Under the pieces are notes generated by a model. That model did not search any database. It had not been told where the DNA came from and saw only the letters and a program-made list of their open reading frames with translations. From Calliopsis andreniformis (taxonomy: Eukaryota; Arthropoda; Insecta; Hymenoptera; Andrenidae): a stretch of DNA of 64,000 nucleotides. Shown one piece after another: positions 36,170 to 48,600 of this stretch (its first letter is position 1; every line of letters starts with the position of its first letter). A program made the position numbers and the translations under genes. The DNA lies in contig NC_135071.1 in assembly GCF_051401765.1 (NCBI RefSeq), positions 9,774,961-9,838,960 of the forward strand. The letters are read 5' to 3'.

Positions 36170-36900
36170 AAATTTCAGTTTTCAAATGTTTAATTTTCAA
36201 ATCTTTACAGTCCTTTTACGTAAAAAATTAGATGTAAAAAACAGACGTTAAAGAGTGTGAAAATTTATTCATATTTACTTATTTTCTTCGATAACCACAT
36301 GCAGGGTGTTCGACCATAAGTACCAGAAATTATAAGAAGTGATTCTGTATGTCAAAATAGGAGGAAAATAAAAAACGACGAAATCACGTTTAGGGTTTCG
36401 TTTCACATTCAATACCATCTAAAATTCGCGGGAAGTATGTCTGACTTGGGACTCATTGTACCCTCGGCTTACATTAACCTGCTCAGGCATATCGAAGTCA
36501 TTAGAATAAGTTTCGAATCAGACATATTTCACGCGTATTTTCCACAATTAATAACTCGGTAACTATGCCTAAAATGCACTTTCGTCTAACTTCATTTTCG
36601 GCTTAAAATTTCTAACATCTGTCCTTGAACTCCCTGTATATTCAGACTTATTGTCGAATAATGTATGGCTACTTTCGTCATACCATCGAATTTCATTTGA
36701 GAGTTTCTCACAAATAGTTACGTATTTATGCATTTACAATGGATAATTAAAATATAATGAAACAAAAATATTACACATTTAATGTTAGTTTAATCTCTGT
36801 AATAATAAAATAGACCGTTATCTATTTTTTGTTAGCTTGACTGTATTATATTTTAATATGTCAACAACATTGTTCAATTTCATTAGTGTGCAATAAGACA
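36170..36900. repeat. Dispersed repeat family R1, copy 2 (interrupted)
   Basis: It has the same ordered landmarks as copy 1: TATTTACTTATTTTC near 36275, TACCATCGAATTTCAT at 36681, AACAAAAATATTACACATTT near 36760 and ATTTTAATATGTCAACAA at 36850. The first two landmarks are about 60 bp apart in copy 1 but about 408 bp apart here. The difference is accounted for by the element at 36302-36636. Confidence 0.75.
36302..36636. mobile_element. 335 bp TIR element inserted into repeat R1
   Basis: The left end is CAGGGTGTTCGACC. The right end in reverse complement is CAGGGAGTTCAAGG (10 of 14 match). The right flank is TA (36637-36638) and the left flank is TG, a one-base decay of TA. Insertion inside R1 copy 2 independently fixes both boundaries. 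The internal sequence (AAGTGATTCTGTATGTCAAA) is shared with a truncated relative at 38665-38730. Non-autonomous mariner-type is the likely class. Confidence 0.75.
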
Positions 36901-38664
36901 CATGACAAGCTGTAGATTCATACTACAATTACTTACTCGCAACAATGCATCTTGATATTCATGATTTATGAGCCACTTTTAGTTTACTTGTGGCTTTTTA
37001 CTTTTTTTTTTTTAATATTGTTAAGTAATATTGAGAGTAGATGGTGAAACATATACAACCTCCTATGGACACAAAGGTAGGCATACTGAAATATTGAGAT
37101 AATATGTTTGTATAATAACTATGCTAAACACATAATTTATAGAAACTTGAAAACCGTTGCTACATATTATTAAAACTTAATAATGCTTTTTGTAACAAAA
37201 ATGATATCCTCTTCATTTTTTCAAACTTCAAATACGTAATTATTTAAAGTAGTTATAATAGTTTGACAGACCATTATATTTTCGGGTTTTGTCTTGTTTC
37301 AAGCTATTCAATTCTAGGTTTTACTACATGTCAATGCTTTTTTCTAGGGTATCAACTATTATATATAAATTTTAGATAGAATCCTTGGCCAGGAGATCCA
37401 AACCTCTGCACACATATTTTACATATGAGGGATCTGAGAGCCGACTCTTGTCTCCTCATAGTCATACTGCAATTTTTAAATGACACTCTCCAGTCAGTAA
37501 AAGCAAAATCCTAAAGCAAACGTTTTGAAATCCATATTTTCAACCTTCAAAGCTCAGAAGTTATTATGCCCTCTGAATTGTGAATCACTCATACGTGTGT
37601 ATTAAATGTACTTATAGAAGAACTTCAAAACAGAAACGCATTTACACATTTAAACAGCAGCAGAAAATACTAATCTCCCAGCTTTACCACCACTTCATCT
37701 CAGTAAAAATCGTTAATTTCCATGTTGCTTGGTTTCAGCCCAGCAGCGCCCTGATCAAAGGGAAAATTCGGTTAAGCGGTAGCAATCGATCGACGATGGG
37801 ATTGAAAAACTTAATCTGTCATGCCGTCTACTGAGATCTGGAATTAATTTCACGAGACGCAGATTAGCCTGTGCTTGGATCCTCGGTGATCAAGTGCCGT
37901 TTAAATCACTGCCGATGGTACTTGTGCAGCGACACAACGCATTACAGGACGATTACAGGACGAAATGCATGGCGCTACGCGTTAAAGGCTCGATCAGGTT
38001 CCATTTTCGTTGCGGTAGAGACCTGGTCGGATATTATTCAATGCTCTTCAAACGAGTTAATGCGTATCGGAGCTCGGTCACGGTGCGACAGTGTTAGGAG
38101 AGGGCTGCTTCCGGTTCCGTCGGTGGACTATTATTCCGAAGAATTTCACGAGCCTGCAAATCCCGCTGTATAATGCAGGCATGTCCTGTAGCAGATTAAT
38201 GGTCCATAACCGAGTCGATTAGGTAGTTCCCAGTGGGCATGTAAGCTCGACGTAGTCACCAGTTTAGGCGGATTTATTATATTTTGTGGGCTTCGATTAC
38301 TAGAGTGTTATCCTAGTGTAATCTCGCGAAAGAAAGTAGTTGATAACTGGGAATGAACTGGGAATGCGAGGAACGCGATCCTGAGATTTATAACGTCTTT
38401 TCGGTACATGCTCGCTGGGATACTTATGCTTCCATGAAAGTAGCTTCTGAGATCCATTTACAGTATTTTCTCGATACGAGCTTGATGGAATCCCAAGAAA
38501 ACAGAAGTGTCCCAGTGAGCTTTTTTCGAAGCAATACTGTATTCACGAGGACTATTATTCAACTTGGAAATCCAGTTCCTACCTTTTTTTTCTTCAGTTT
38601 TGATATTATATCAGAGGTAATAGCAAAAGAACCCCTATCATCATTTATAGAATGTTAAATATTT
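36901..38664. other. Non-coding sequence with island at 37740-38200
   Basis: No gene is recognised. The island at 37740-38200 is CpG-containing and open in two overlapping plus-strand frames of 67-100 codons without domain signatures. It is a candidate regulatory element. Confidence 0.35.
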
Positions 38665-38730
38665 ACAGGATGTTTGACTATAGATGGGAGAAAATTTGCG
38701 AAGTGATTCAGGACATCAAAATAAATAATT
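38665..38730 (+). mobile_element. Truncated relative of the 36302 element (left end only)
   Basis: ACAGGATGTTTGACTATA followed by AAGTGATTC and ACATCAAAATA parallels the first ~65 bases of the element at 36302 in the same order. No right end was found. Confidence 0.55.
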
Positions 38731-41700
38731 GGTAACAATTGTTAAAAATTGGAAAAATCCATCTGAAACTAAGCAAATCGAATGGCACCATTGCTAGCGT
38801 GGCGCTAATACCATGGATCAGACGAGATTGTCATAACCATTGTCTGAGTTATCAATCATAGAACGGCGTTATGACGCGTACATAGCTATGATAGATAGGT
38901 TTTCTTTAAATGTTTGTAGTTGATAAACAAAAGCTTAAATGCCACTTCGTTATTCCTGATTTCTATCTCACTTTGAAGTTCGCTCTGCAGAATGAAAACA
39001 AGAATACAATAGAACATCAATTGAGACCTGGACTGTGATTTAATAACAATCTACAGAAAACAGTAAAATTACCTATTGTCAAGATAATTTAACTAATTGT
39101 CAGTAATTTTTATTATTCACTTCTGAGCCTAAATATGAGTCATGTCACAGATAGTAAGTATCAATTAAAATTATAAAAGAACAAAGTCAACTATTTCTTT
39201 ATCAGTACCTTCACAACCAATTCCCAAAATAACTGAGCTCCCACGTAATCCTCTCCCAATACAGTATTTATCAACAGCACAATATCTAAAAAATCATTAA
39301 AATACTTCGTAATCGAACACCTCGATTCCTGTACCTTCGCTTGAAACTGGTTACGTGGAAATGGTTGAAACTTGAGTAAGTTTTCACGTAATCCCTCAAA
39401 TCGCTTGGTCAAAAATTACGTAGTAGTAAAGCTGTTCGAAGAGGATTGATCTACCGATAAAGGCATAAAGTTTCAGTGTTACAGCATTGGTTGTTTTGTT
39501 GGGAATCCAAGACGTCTACCGAGAAACAAATATCCGAGTCCCCCGACAGACGCAAGCTTGGTAAAATTTCAAATTTCGTCACGCCGCAATAGCTACGCCT
39601 ATATAAATATTTTATGCGGTCGAACGACGAGGGAGATCGGCGCGGCAGGGAGGGTTCGCCTCATAAATTTCATATTTCTGTGTCATCCCTTTTCATCGAA
39701 GCTTGTATAACAAGAAATACTTTCTCGACGATCAGAAATTCTTCTGATTCGTTTCATGTTAACAATTTCGTCTTTATCGACCTGATACGTTAGCGAGCGG
39801 TCACTCACTTCATCACTCCCTTCACAAGCGTATTCGTTTCATCAAAAATATTCGCTCAGTGAATTTTCGTGCCATGTCAGGCGCATCGGGGGAAACGTGA
39901 AACGCGGCCAGAGAAAGCATGCAGCATAATGCAAGACTTTCTTTCCTATGTACAAATTCTTTTTACGTTATATTATGGTTGTAAGCTGTTCCAAGGATTA
40001 TTTTATATCAGGCGGAAAAATTGTGCTCGAATTTTCGATGTTCCCTTGAAATTATGGAGAGCAAACATTTAACCGCCTGAAATTTGACGTGACGTAAGGG
40101 CTTCGCAGTTCGACAGGTTATCAATAGTAACATGTTTCTTGCCCCTGTGCGAGTGGCATATTTATATAGACCCCATTTCGAGGTGAAGAATCTATATTTT
40201 TAAGTATTGATTTGTCTTCGCAATTACTCGAGCATTCGTTCTATCTCTTCGTCGTAAATTGCTACATAAAGAATGCAGACAAATCTATTTACAGTATTAT
40301 GGAAATTAATGCGGACTCGTCAGCAATTATTTGAGCTTCATGAGGCAAAAACTAACACATTCTTCTTTATTCAGAATGTGTGCAAAGGTCATTAATATCA
40401 AAGGACTCTTTTATTATATGGTAAAGTAAACGTAACATGTTGTATTGCTGTTTAAAATTGCTCTTCTGATTATTAAGGCATTTTTTCATAATGACATGTT
40501 TACATCAATTCACACAATACTGACATTCTCGCGTTACATTGTAACACTGTAGCAAGAACTTTTAGTAAAACTGTATTAATAATATTAACAGAGGAGCCAG
40601 TCTCTGGTAACCTGGCGCACGCATATAAAAAATAAATACTGTCCAATAAAAAACCCCAAAGGTTCTCTTTATCAGCTCTAACAGTTTTTATTCCCTTTCA
40701 AAAGTCCCTGTGCAATGCAAACTGGCACGCTGCAATGCACTCTAAATAAACTATATTACAAATAAAACCAATAAATGTAAATGGAGTGAATGAGGCCGTA
40801 CTGGTCTTTTTTTCTTCCCCGATAGTTAAAAAAATCCTCATGACCAAAAACAACTGTTCAGCAAACAGTCTATTAAACTTCGTCGAATACATTCTCTCTG
40901 TATCTAATCCTTGACACTGAAGGTGTGCGTAAATGTGCTGACTTGCGCCTAAGAAGGATTTTAATCTCATTGACGTGAGAGTTCCTTGTTTCACGAGGTA
41001 TTCGTTAAATTCGCCAGTCGAGGCTGACATAAGGATTGTTCAAGTTGGAGCGAGCCCGCAAGTCGTATCAGCGTGGGTGGCTGGAGTGGCTGCGGTCGGG
41101 AGAGGCTAGTTGGTTCGCCTCAAATTTCCGACATTGCACCTACCTTAATGTCGTTCCTGCGCGGATATTGGAGGTAACAGGTACATAGGTACGTTCTACG
41201 ACAGGACCAGTGTTCCCGATATAACCGTATCTACCACATGTATGAATGCAGACGTGGGTGGATAGCTGTGGATGAATAGGAAGAAATAGGGCGGCGGAAA
41301 GAATATTACTGGACCACGAAAAATTGGACCTGCAGATTAAAATGTAACCTTTGCTCGGATAGCAGGATGGAAATGAAATTTCTCGTGCATTTAGGTATGG
41401 CATTTAATTGGTCCACTTTTCCCTTATCGCAGAAAGGGTTTTGAATTTTTCAAACATCGGAATGTGTGTGATTAAGCTGCAGTCGTTTCTCTGTATTCTA
41501 GTTTATTCGGTTTCCTTAATTAAAATATAATAGAGGTAGCAATGTGGACTGGCTTTTTTATAAAAAGATCGTAAAGTCTGAAAAGTATTACTTTCATTAC
41601 GTTTTGAGAGTTTTCTGTTGAAGCTCTCAAAACATAAAATATAACATCTGACAGGGTACAGAACTGAGTAGCCACGATGCCCAGGATTTTATTATAGGGA

Positions 41701-42020
41701 TAGAATTTTTCGAATATTTCAGTATGTGCGAGTTTATGTTATAATCGTTTATCAGCAGATTGGAGACTTTTATGCATTTATGGGAAGTTTAAGTGTGCAA
41801 TAAGGTGTAGCGTGCACATAATATGAGGGAAGTGTACAAAATATCAAAAAAACGAGTTTTTACTTATTCTAGTAACATTTATGAAAATTTGAATTTGTAT
41901 AAATATTCGCAGTACGTATATTGGTAATCTTGTAAGAGTACAGGAAACTTCACTTCCATTCTTCTGCATTGTACTGATTAGAATTCATCGACGTATTTTG
42001 GTTAAATTTTGAATCTTGAA
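38731..42020. other. Non-coding sequence with GC-richer patches
   Basis: No gene is recognised. Patches at 39540-40090 and 41030-41300 contain CpGs. Short frames there carry no known domain. Confidence 0.35.
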
Positions 42021-42300
42021 AATCAGGTCTCCATTCCGCAAGTGCGATCGTAGTTTTTGAATTGAGTATCTATACCCTATCCCTCTTTAAATGACATTTA
42101 ATGTTCTCAATATGTGTGTGTGTCTAATAGTACTGCCATAGTGCTAGAAGTTTCTTTTATAAGTTTTTTAAACATGCTATACGAAACTTAGCAAACCTTT
42201 GAGAAAGTCTTGAACTTTTAAAGCCAAAGCTACTGTACATGCGTGACCGTAGTTTTTCAGTTGAGTGTTTATAGCACAGTATTTCTCTCTAAATAACATT
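42021..42300. repeat. Dispersed tandem repeat, copy 2 (inverted relative to 3870)
   Basis: GCGATCGTAGTTTTTGAATT at about 42044 and GCGTGACCGTAGTTTTTCAG at 42241 are reverse-strand versions of the unit at 3870 and 3953. Each is followed by GAGT(A/G)T(C/T)TATA. The two units here are about 198 bp apart instead of 83, so either sequence was inserted between them or the full unit is longer. Confidence 0.7.
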
Positions 42301-42475
42301 TACTACTTATCAATGTATAATAATTGTATAATGGGTTTCGATGAATTCAGGAAAAATTAAAAAATGAGAAATTAAAGTTTTCTATGGCCATCATTGCGAA
42401 TGAAATATGACAGTATATTTTCTTATTTTCTGAAACTTTTAATTAGAAAATACTCCTAATAGCGTAAAACTGTAT

Positions 42476-42540
42476 CTTATCTATCTATGTATGATATTAA
42501 TAACATCTTCTTATCTATCTATGATATTAATAATATATAA
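42476..42540. repeat. ~33 bp tandem duplication
   Basis: CTTATCTATCTATG...ATATTAATAA occurs twice in a row with one 4 bp difference. Confidence 0.7.
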
Positions 42541-45240
42541 ATTATATCTTTCGTTACACTCAAGCGTCATATTATCATCGAGCTTATTAAATACAAATAC
42601 CACGTTTCTAAATTGAACCTGCAAGCTGACAATTAATTTTTATTTTATTATAGTCTATAATGGACGGCAGATTCCACCAAATACTTATAAAGAAAATGTA
42701 CTGTATATTGAGGTTGAAGAAACTGTCGAGTCACGTCCGACTGATACAACAATTTGGTCGACTACGTGCCATCCGAAAAAAGCTGATGGGCGAAAAACGT
42801 AAGTCTGGTCCACCGAGAATAAAGTCTCTTTCTTACTGACACGCTGTTCAGTGATCGCCCCAATAAAATTCGAGAAAAGAAATCAATCATATACTGCAGT
42901 GGATGGTAGGGCACGTGCGTGGAAAGTAGAAAATTGAAAAGTATCATTCGTAATATTTAAAGAAACCTGACCCATATTTTCAGCGTTTCTCCCAAATTCG
43001 TCCACCATCAAAATAGAAACCCTATACAGAAGATAAGCCGAAAACGAAGTCATAGCAAGTCTTCAATATGCGCTAAAAACTTTCATTAATACCCAAAAGC
43101 TTAAACAACTTGGTCCAAGAAGGATTATGAACCAATGAATCCTCTTACAAGCAATTAGTACTCACGAGAAGCCACAGATCTATTCATCTCGAGCCCTCGA
43201 AAGTGTGATGCAAGAAAGCTTTCGTAAGGAGCGTGGGAGGGGCAAGAACGCATGTGCAAGTGTAATCTGGGGAATAAATGCATTGGTAATAGGCAGTAGA
43301 GTGAGTAATTAGTTGCAAAGTGCTTTCACTTACAGAAATCATAATTCCTTCGAAAGAGAAAGCTTAACGATATTACTGTTACAGTTTCTTTTCAATAACA
43401 GTGCGAAACTGTTCTCTTAGGGGATAGTTTCTTTTTTCATTTTATCCTATGACACGCTCTTTACGTTCCCAACAAGAAGTTTCATTGGGCAAAGATATAC
43501 AAGTCGCGATGGAAATCAATTAAGTGTGACTTAATTCGAAACCTTAGAGAGAAGTATGATTTATGGGAAAATTTTTCAGCTTCCCTACGATAGAATTGAT
43601 CATAATTTAACCACGGTGTTTTATTTAGCAAGGGACTAAAAACTTCCGACGTTTCGCGAGCTCCTGATTAGATGAGTTCTATGGATGTTAATTAATTCAC
43701 AGGTAACTGAGAGATTCGTTACTCTAGCGTGAATAATGTGCCCTGTTTAGCAAATGTTCTTTTCTTCAGTAAGTACAGTGCGTAAATTGAAAATTATTAG
43801 TGCCTTCAGGATATAAATTTATAAATACAGTACGATATTTCCTCGTTGCAGAGTTAGTATCGATATTATCCTGTATATATAAAATATATTTGGTCAGAAA
43901 TTTTACTTGTCACGATGTCGATTTGTTTCAAAGACTTCGAAAATAACAAGTACTTAATAAGCACTTTCTGCTTCCCATGGCTTTCTTTATTTGTAATAAA
44001 GAAGTATTGCACCTTCACATTTTGTAACTTTAGAGTTTCCATCACTTTTTATAACTTAAAAGTTTTCTCGACCACCAAGAGTACACAACTGCAAAGTTTA
44101 CTTGCTTCAAATAATTCCAAGTCACGGTGAATATAGCAACGAGTTTATAGTAAGGTGCGCACAGTAATTCAAGTGGGGAAGAAAGTAAAATAGCTGAAGC
44201 TTCTAGCAGCTTAATGTATCGTTAAAATTGAAGGAGACGAAATTATATGCTTCCAGCAGCTATGTTTTTTCCATCTGATCCGAGCACTTAAATTTATTGA
44301 CGCTGTTTTTAAGATTCTGGAGTAATGTACCATAAAACAGTTTCGTTTTCTAAATCGCGCTGTATCTAGATTTAAAACTTCGAAATACGCTGCGTGGAGG
44401 TATTATTTACTTCGTTTCTGTAAATAACCGAGAATCGAGAAATAAATTTCGTTCGAGTTTGATACTGTGCTTCTGTCAAACTACTGTCATATTACATTAA
44501 GTTTCGTCCGAAAGGATGATTGAAGAAAACAATTACAGAAGAAATATTTCTCACGGGGTTCTTATTGTTAGAGATTGCAGTGCAAATTGAGAGAGAAAAC
44601 GTATGGAAGAATAATGGAAACGAAAACAGAAGAGGAAATAAAGTTTAAGTACTTTTTTCTTCACAAGAGAAGGAAGGATACTTTTAATGAATTTTGTTCA
44701 ACACTACCATTTTTCATCGTCTCTTGTTTACGGCAATCCATTGGAAACGAACCGAGTACAACAGCAATACAGATGATCTTTTAATTAGGAAAGCAGAGTT
44801 ATTGTGATATATTCTGAAGCCGTAAATTTCCAGTAGCTCTATTCTTGGGAACTGCTTGGAGATAAATCAGAAAGGGCTATGACAAATTACGTTTCTCTTA
44901 TCGCGAAACTCAAATGTTCCCTAAATGTTTCGACATAACGAACTTTCGTTTCATTAATTATGAGTGTAAGTTTATGTGAAGCCAGTGACTACGTAATTAA
45001 GAAGTTATGCTACTTGGAAGGTGATAAAACAGGGAATACATTTATAAAAAGTTTTATAGGAGAAATTTGTCTTTAGTGATGAAAGTATTTTGGTGTAAAT
45101 GAATATTTTTAAACATCAAATAAAAAATTGACACGTGCAGCTTTATCGGCTTCCTACGTATTTAAAACTACTTTGTGGACTAAAAATGACGAAACAAGAA
45201 ATGTATCCTACTCCCCTAGTAGATCCTATGTAGTTTTTAT
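42541..45240. other. Non-coding sequence
   Basis: AT-rich with no recognised gene. Short frames near 43915-44130 and 44575-44784 carry no known domain. Confidence 0.35.
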
Positions 45241-45411
45241 GCTACATTTACATTAGGCAACTTTTGGTCGGATAACCGTGTTGATTAACCTGAAGTTGAT
45301 CAAAGTTGTCCTTGTAAACCCAATTTCAATTAAACTAAAACGACAGTTTTGATGGATTTTAGGTTGATCAACTCGGCTGTGCGGCCAAAAGTTGCCTAAA
45401 GTAAACGGAGC
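45241..45411. mobile_element. 171 bp foldback MITE with 63 bp terminal inverted repeats
   Basis: The left arm (45241-45303) and the reverse complement of the right arm (45349-45411) match at 50 of 63 positions, including an unbroken TTAGGCAACTTTTGG. The arms are separated by only 45 bp. A clear target duplication is not seen, so the exact ends and superfamily are uncertain. Confidence 0.8.
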
Positions 45412-45690
45412 TTTAGTAGCATGTAGCTTGAAGTCCTTGGTAGTTTATTTAAGCGTTAATGGATTCTAGGCACTAGTAGCCTACTAGTTGAATACTTAAA
45501 CTATAATGCTTCTATTTTCTAATAGTTTCTTGTAACAACAAATACCTAGAAGCCCTAGTAACTCTAATTTTTAGTAACCATAATCTCCCAGCAGCCTTAC
45601 TTTCGAATAAGGCTCAATCCATAGTAGCTCCAGTTTTGAGTAACTCGCAACACCAAGCAGTCCTAATTCTTAATAGTCTCAAATTCGATC
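45412..45690. repeat. Degenerate AGTAG/CTAGTAA-rich minisatellite
   Basis: Loosely spaced (about every 25-35 bp) variants of CTAGTAAC, TAGTAGC and AGCAGCC alternate with short AT stretches. The pattern is directly next to the foldback element, whose right flank begins TTTAGTAGCATGTAGC. Confidence 0.45.
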
Positions 45691-48600
45691 CTTTCTTCAG
45701 AAGACCATTCAGTCTGTAAAACTTGTCATAAACCACTTTGGACATCTGCTTCAATATCATATCCTTAAAAAGTTTCAGCTTCCAGCTGCTTTAAGATTTA
45801 ATGTATACAGCAATTGTTATGGAAACTATACACGTAGCAAAATAATACTGTAAGTGCTACTCTTGGTAAGATATTAAACATATAAGCAAGAATGCATAAT
45901 TAACGAAAATTCTCGAGCCATCAGCAGACCGTTTGCCCGATGCAAGATTAGAAAACCATGTAACTATTACTTCATGTGTCCCGGAGCGTAGCTAGAGTGC
46001 TAATGTCTCATTAGCATAAAGATTCAAACTACGAAAGTATGTGTTTTGATAAGAAACATCTCGGGAACGTCTACCCGGCATAACAATTACGCTGCAGGTT
46101 GTGTACGCGCATCGCAGGCGCTTCTAGTTGGCGACTTGACGTAAAGCGGATTAATGCATTTGCTAATGTCGCTTCAACGGAGTCTTCCCGAAGCTGCAGC
46201 TGTAGCCACGACAAGGCACAACGACCAAGAAACCACTGTCGCCTGTGAAAATGTTTCGCCAAGTGACGACTGTCTGGAGATAGTTCGGTAGCATTAGCAA
46301 AATAGAATGTGCCCGAGTTAACGTCAAGCGTCGAAATGAAAATCGAGACTTGAGCCCGATCGCGGGAAAGTCGTTAGCGAATGCGTTGATCCGGTTCGGC
46401 CTGATTTCAAGCCTGGTCTTGGTATACATCGGGATAAAATTGAACCAGCAAGCCGCGTCGCGCGATTCGCGGACGCGTTTCACGATATTAAAAGTAAATC
46501 CGCTTTAGACAGCGATCCGACGCAAATCTACAATCAATCGTTTGATTAATGTCGCTGCTACGAGGAGAGATCCAGGTTTCATTCACACGTGCGCGTGATG
46601 CCAAGTGGAGCACTTTTTGTCTTCGCTTTTTTTGTCAACGAGGGGAATCTAGGTTGGGAACTTTAAGAGACTTGGAATTTTGGAATAGTGCAAATGAACT
46701 GTATTGAGACGTATGTAATGGGGCTATTACGTGAAAGATTCTCAAGTCAAGATTCTAGCTTTATGAGAATTAGTAAGGAAAGAAGGGAAGAATGTTATTG
46801 ATTGAGGCTCTGCGATCTGAATGAGAAAGGCAGGATTTCGTACCCTCCTGAACTCACGAATTCTTAGCAGTGGTAACAAGTTGGTAACAATGCAATAACA
46901 GTAACAAAGTAGTCCTGTATGCAGTTACCTAGCAGTAGTTACAAGTAACAAGTTCCACGTCGCAGAGTTTCGTTCCCTTGCAAGGAGTGCACTTAAGACT
47001 TGCATATCTCCATCTATTCTCAAACATTTCGATCTTCCTAACTGGCTGCGAAAGTTCCCCAGTTATACAAACACGTTGACAATTTTGCGATAACTATTTT
47101 TAATTGAAACTTCTCGAATTACTCTTCTACTTTTCAATGGAAGCTTTCGGGCGAAGCGTCTCCCTTTTATTAGATAGGAATGATGTTTGCAGGAATCACC
47201 ACAGAGAGCATCCTGCTGGCAAAGGTATTTCGAAAGACTTCACAGAGAAATGCATGATTCACAGTATATCCCCCAGGAGATTGAGCCCAAAGCCCTGAGA
47301 ACATTCTTCGTGCATAAATTTTCCTCCTTGGATTCGATGAAATGAAAAATTTCGAGACAAAGGTTCTGCTTTGTCCCTTGGGCTTTATTTGACTCTCATT
47401 GTTTCACTCGGTGTATGCTTCCGTATGCAAGCATTGCCAATTTCTAGTCAACCGTTGTGCCCAACGTGCTACTCAGACTGTCAAATTTTGTAAATGTAAT
47501 CTATGAGGTATAGTGTTAAAGATTCTATTTTATCTTTAATTTCATTCAACATTGATTTATTGATGGCTACTACTCTATTTGTCGAGATACTTAAATAAAT
47601 TTTGTTACAAGAAGCGAGAAACCTATATTCCACATGTTAGTAATCAATAATCTTGGATTCGAGAACCAAGAACGAAAAAGAAGTACAGATATATTCTCAA
47701 AAATCGAGGAAAAGAAATTCCCTGTTCGATATCTACGCGTGTCCAGAAACAGCAATGTCAATCTCTATTGAGCGAAACCGAGGGGCATCGAGGGAGATTG
47801 GACGTACGTCGACTCGACGAGCAAGAAAGATCAAGAGACAGGTGATACAATTTCCAGTTTCATCGTCTAGTAAACAAGAGGTGAAGGTTCACGACGCTAA
47901 TAACATGGCTCGTATACCTTTGCACGCTTTCCCATAACTCCTCACGGCGGTGAGTATAATGCAACCTAAAACGATAGGAGAAAATAAAAGGTTTCTCGTT
48001 CCTTTTTAAATACAGCTCGGTTTAGAAAATTGATGTGTTCCGTTTCGACGAGCTTGCTCGTTCTCGTGATGCTCTTGAAGTGAAACTAATCCTGTTAATC
48101 ATGCTACGAGACTGTGAATCTATTTTCTTCCATAGATACAGCACGTTTCCCGATAAAAAAACATAGAGGGTGACCATAGTTCTTTCGTTGAAAGTTTCTC
48201 GATTATTATTCATATAAACAGATTTCTATGAGATAGGAAATTAAAAGTGTTTAAGCTACTGTTATTACTTTTCACCCTACCAATCATAAAGCTGCTGAGG
48301 GTTCCTTTATTTTTATTTACAAACGAGATAAAATAGCAGAAGTGATTTTACGATCCTAGAGACTGTCAGATTTTCAGCAACTTCACTTGCTCTTAAAGTA
48401 TCTTTTTGTATTCGAAGGCAGTCGAGTTAATTTATGACCTACGCCATGATATTCTCATTTTTCTTAGTAACAAGCGACTTTGTAGGATAGACGAAGTGGG
48501 TAACGAGCCAGCCACGATGAGTTCCCGCGAAATAAAAGATTCGCTGAACCGCTTCGGATAATGCGCCTAAAATGCAAATTGGAAGAAAATATAGTGGGTG

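Noticed and set aside
47640..47665. T-arm-like GGATTCGAGAACC
   Set aside because: There is no D arm or anticodon arm upstream, so it is not a tRNA.
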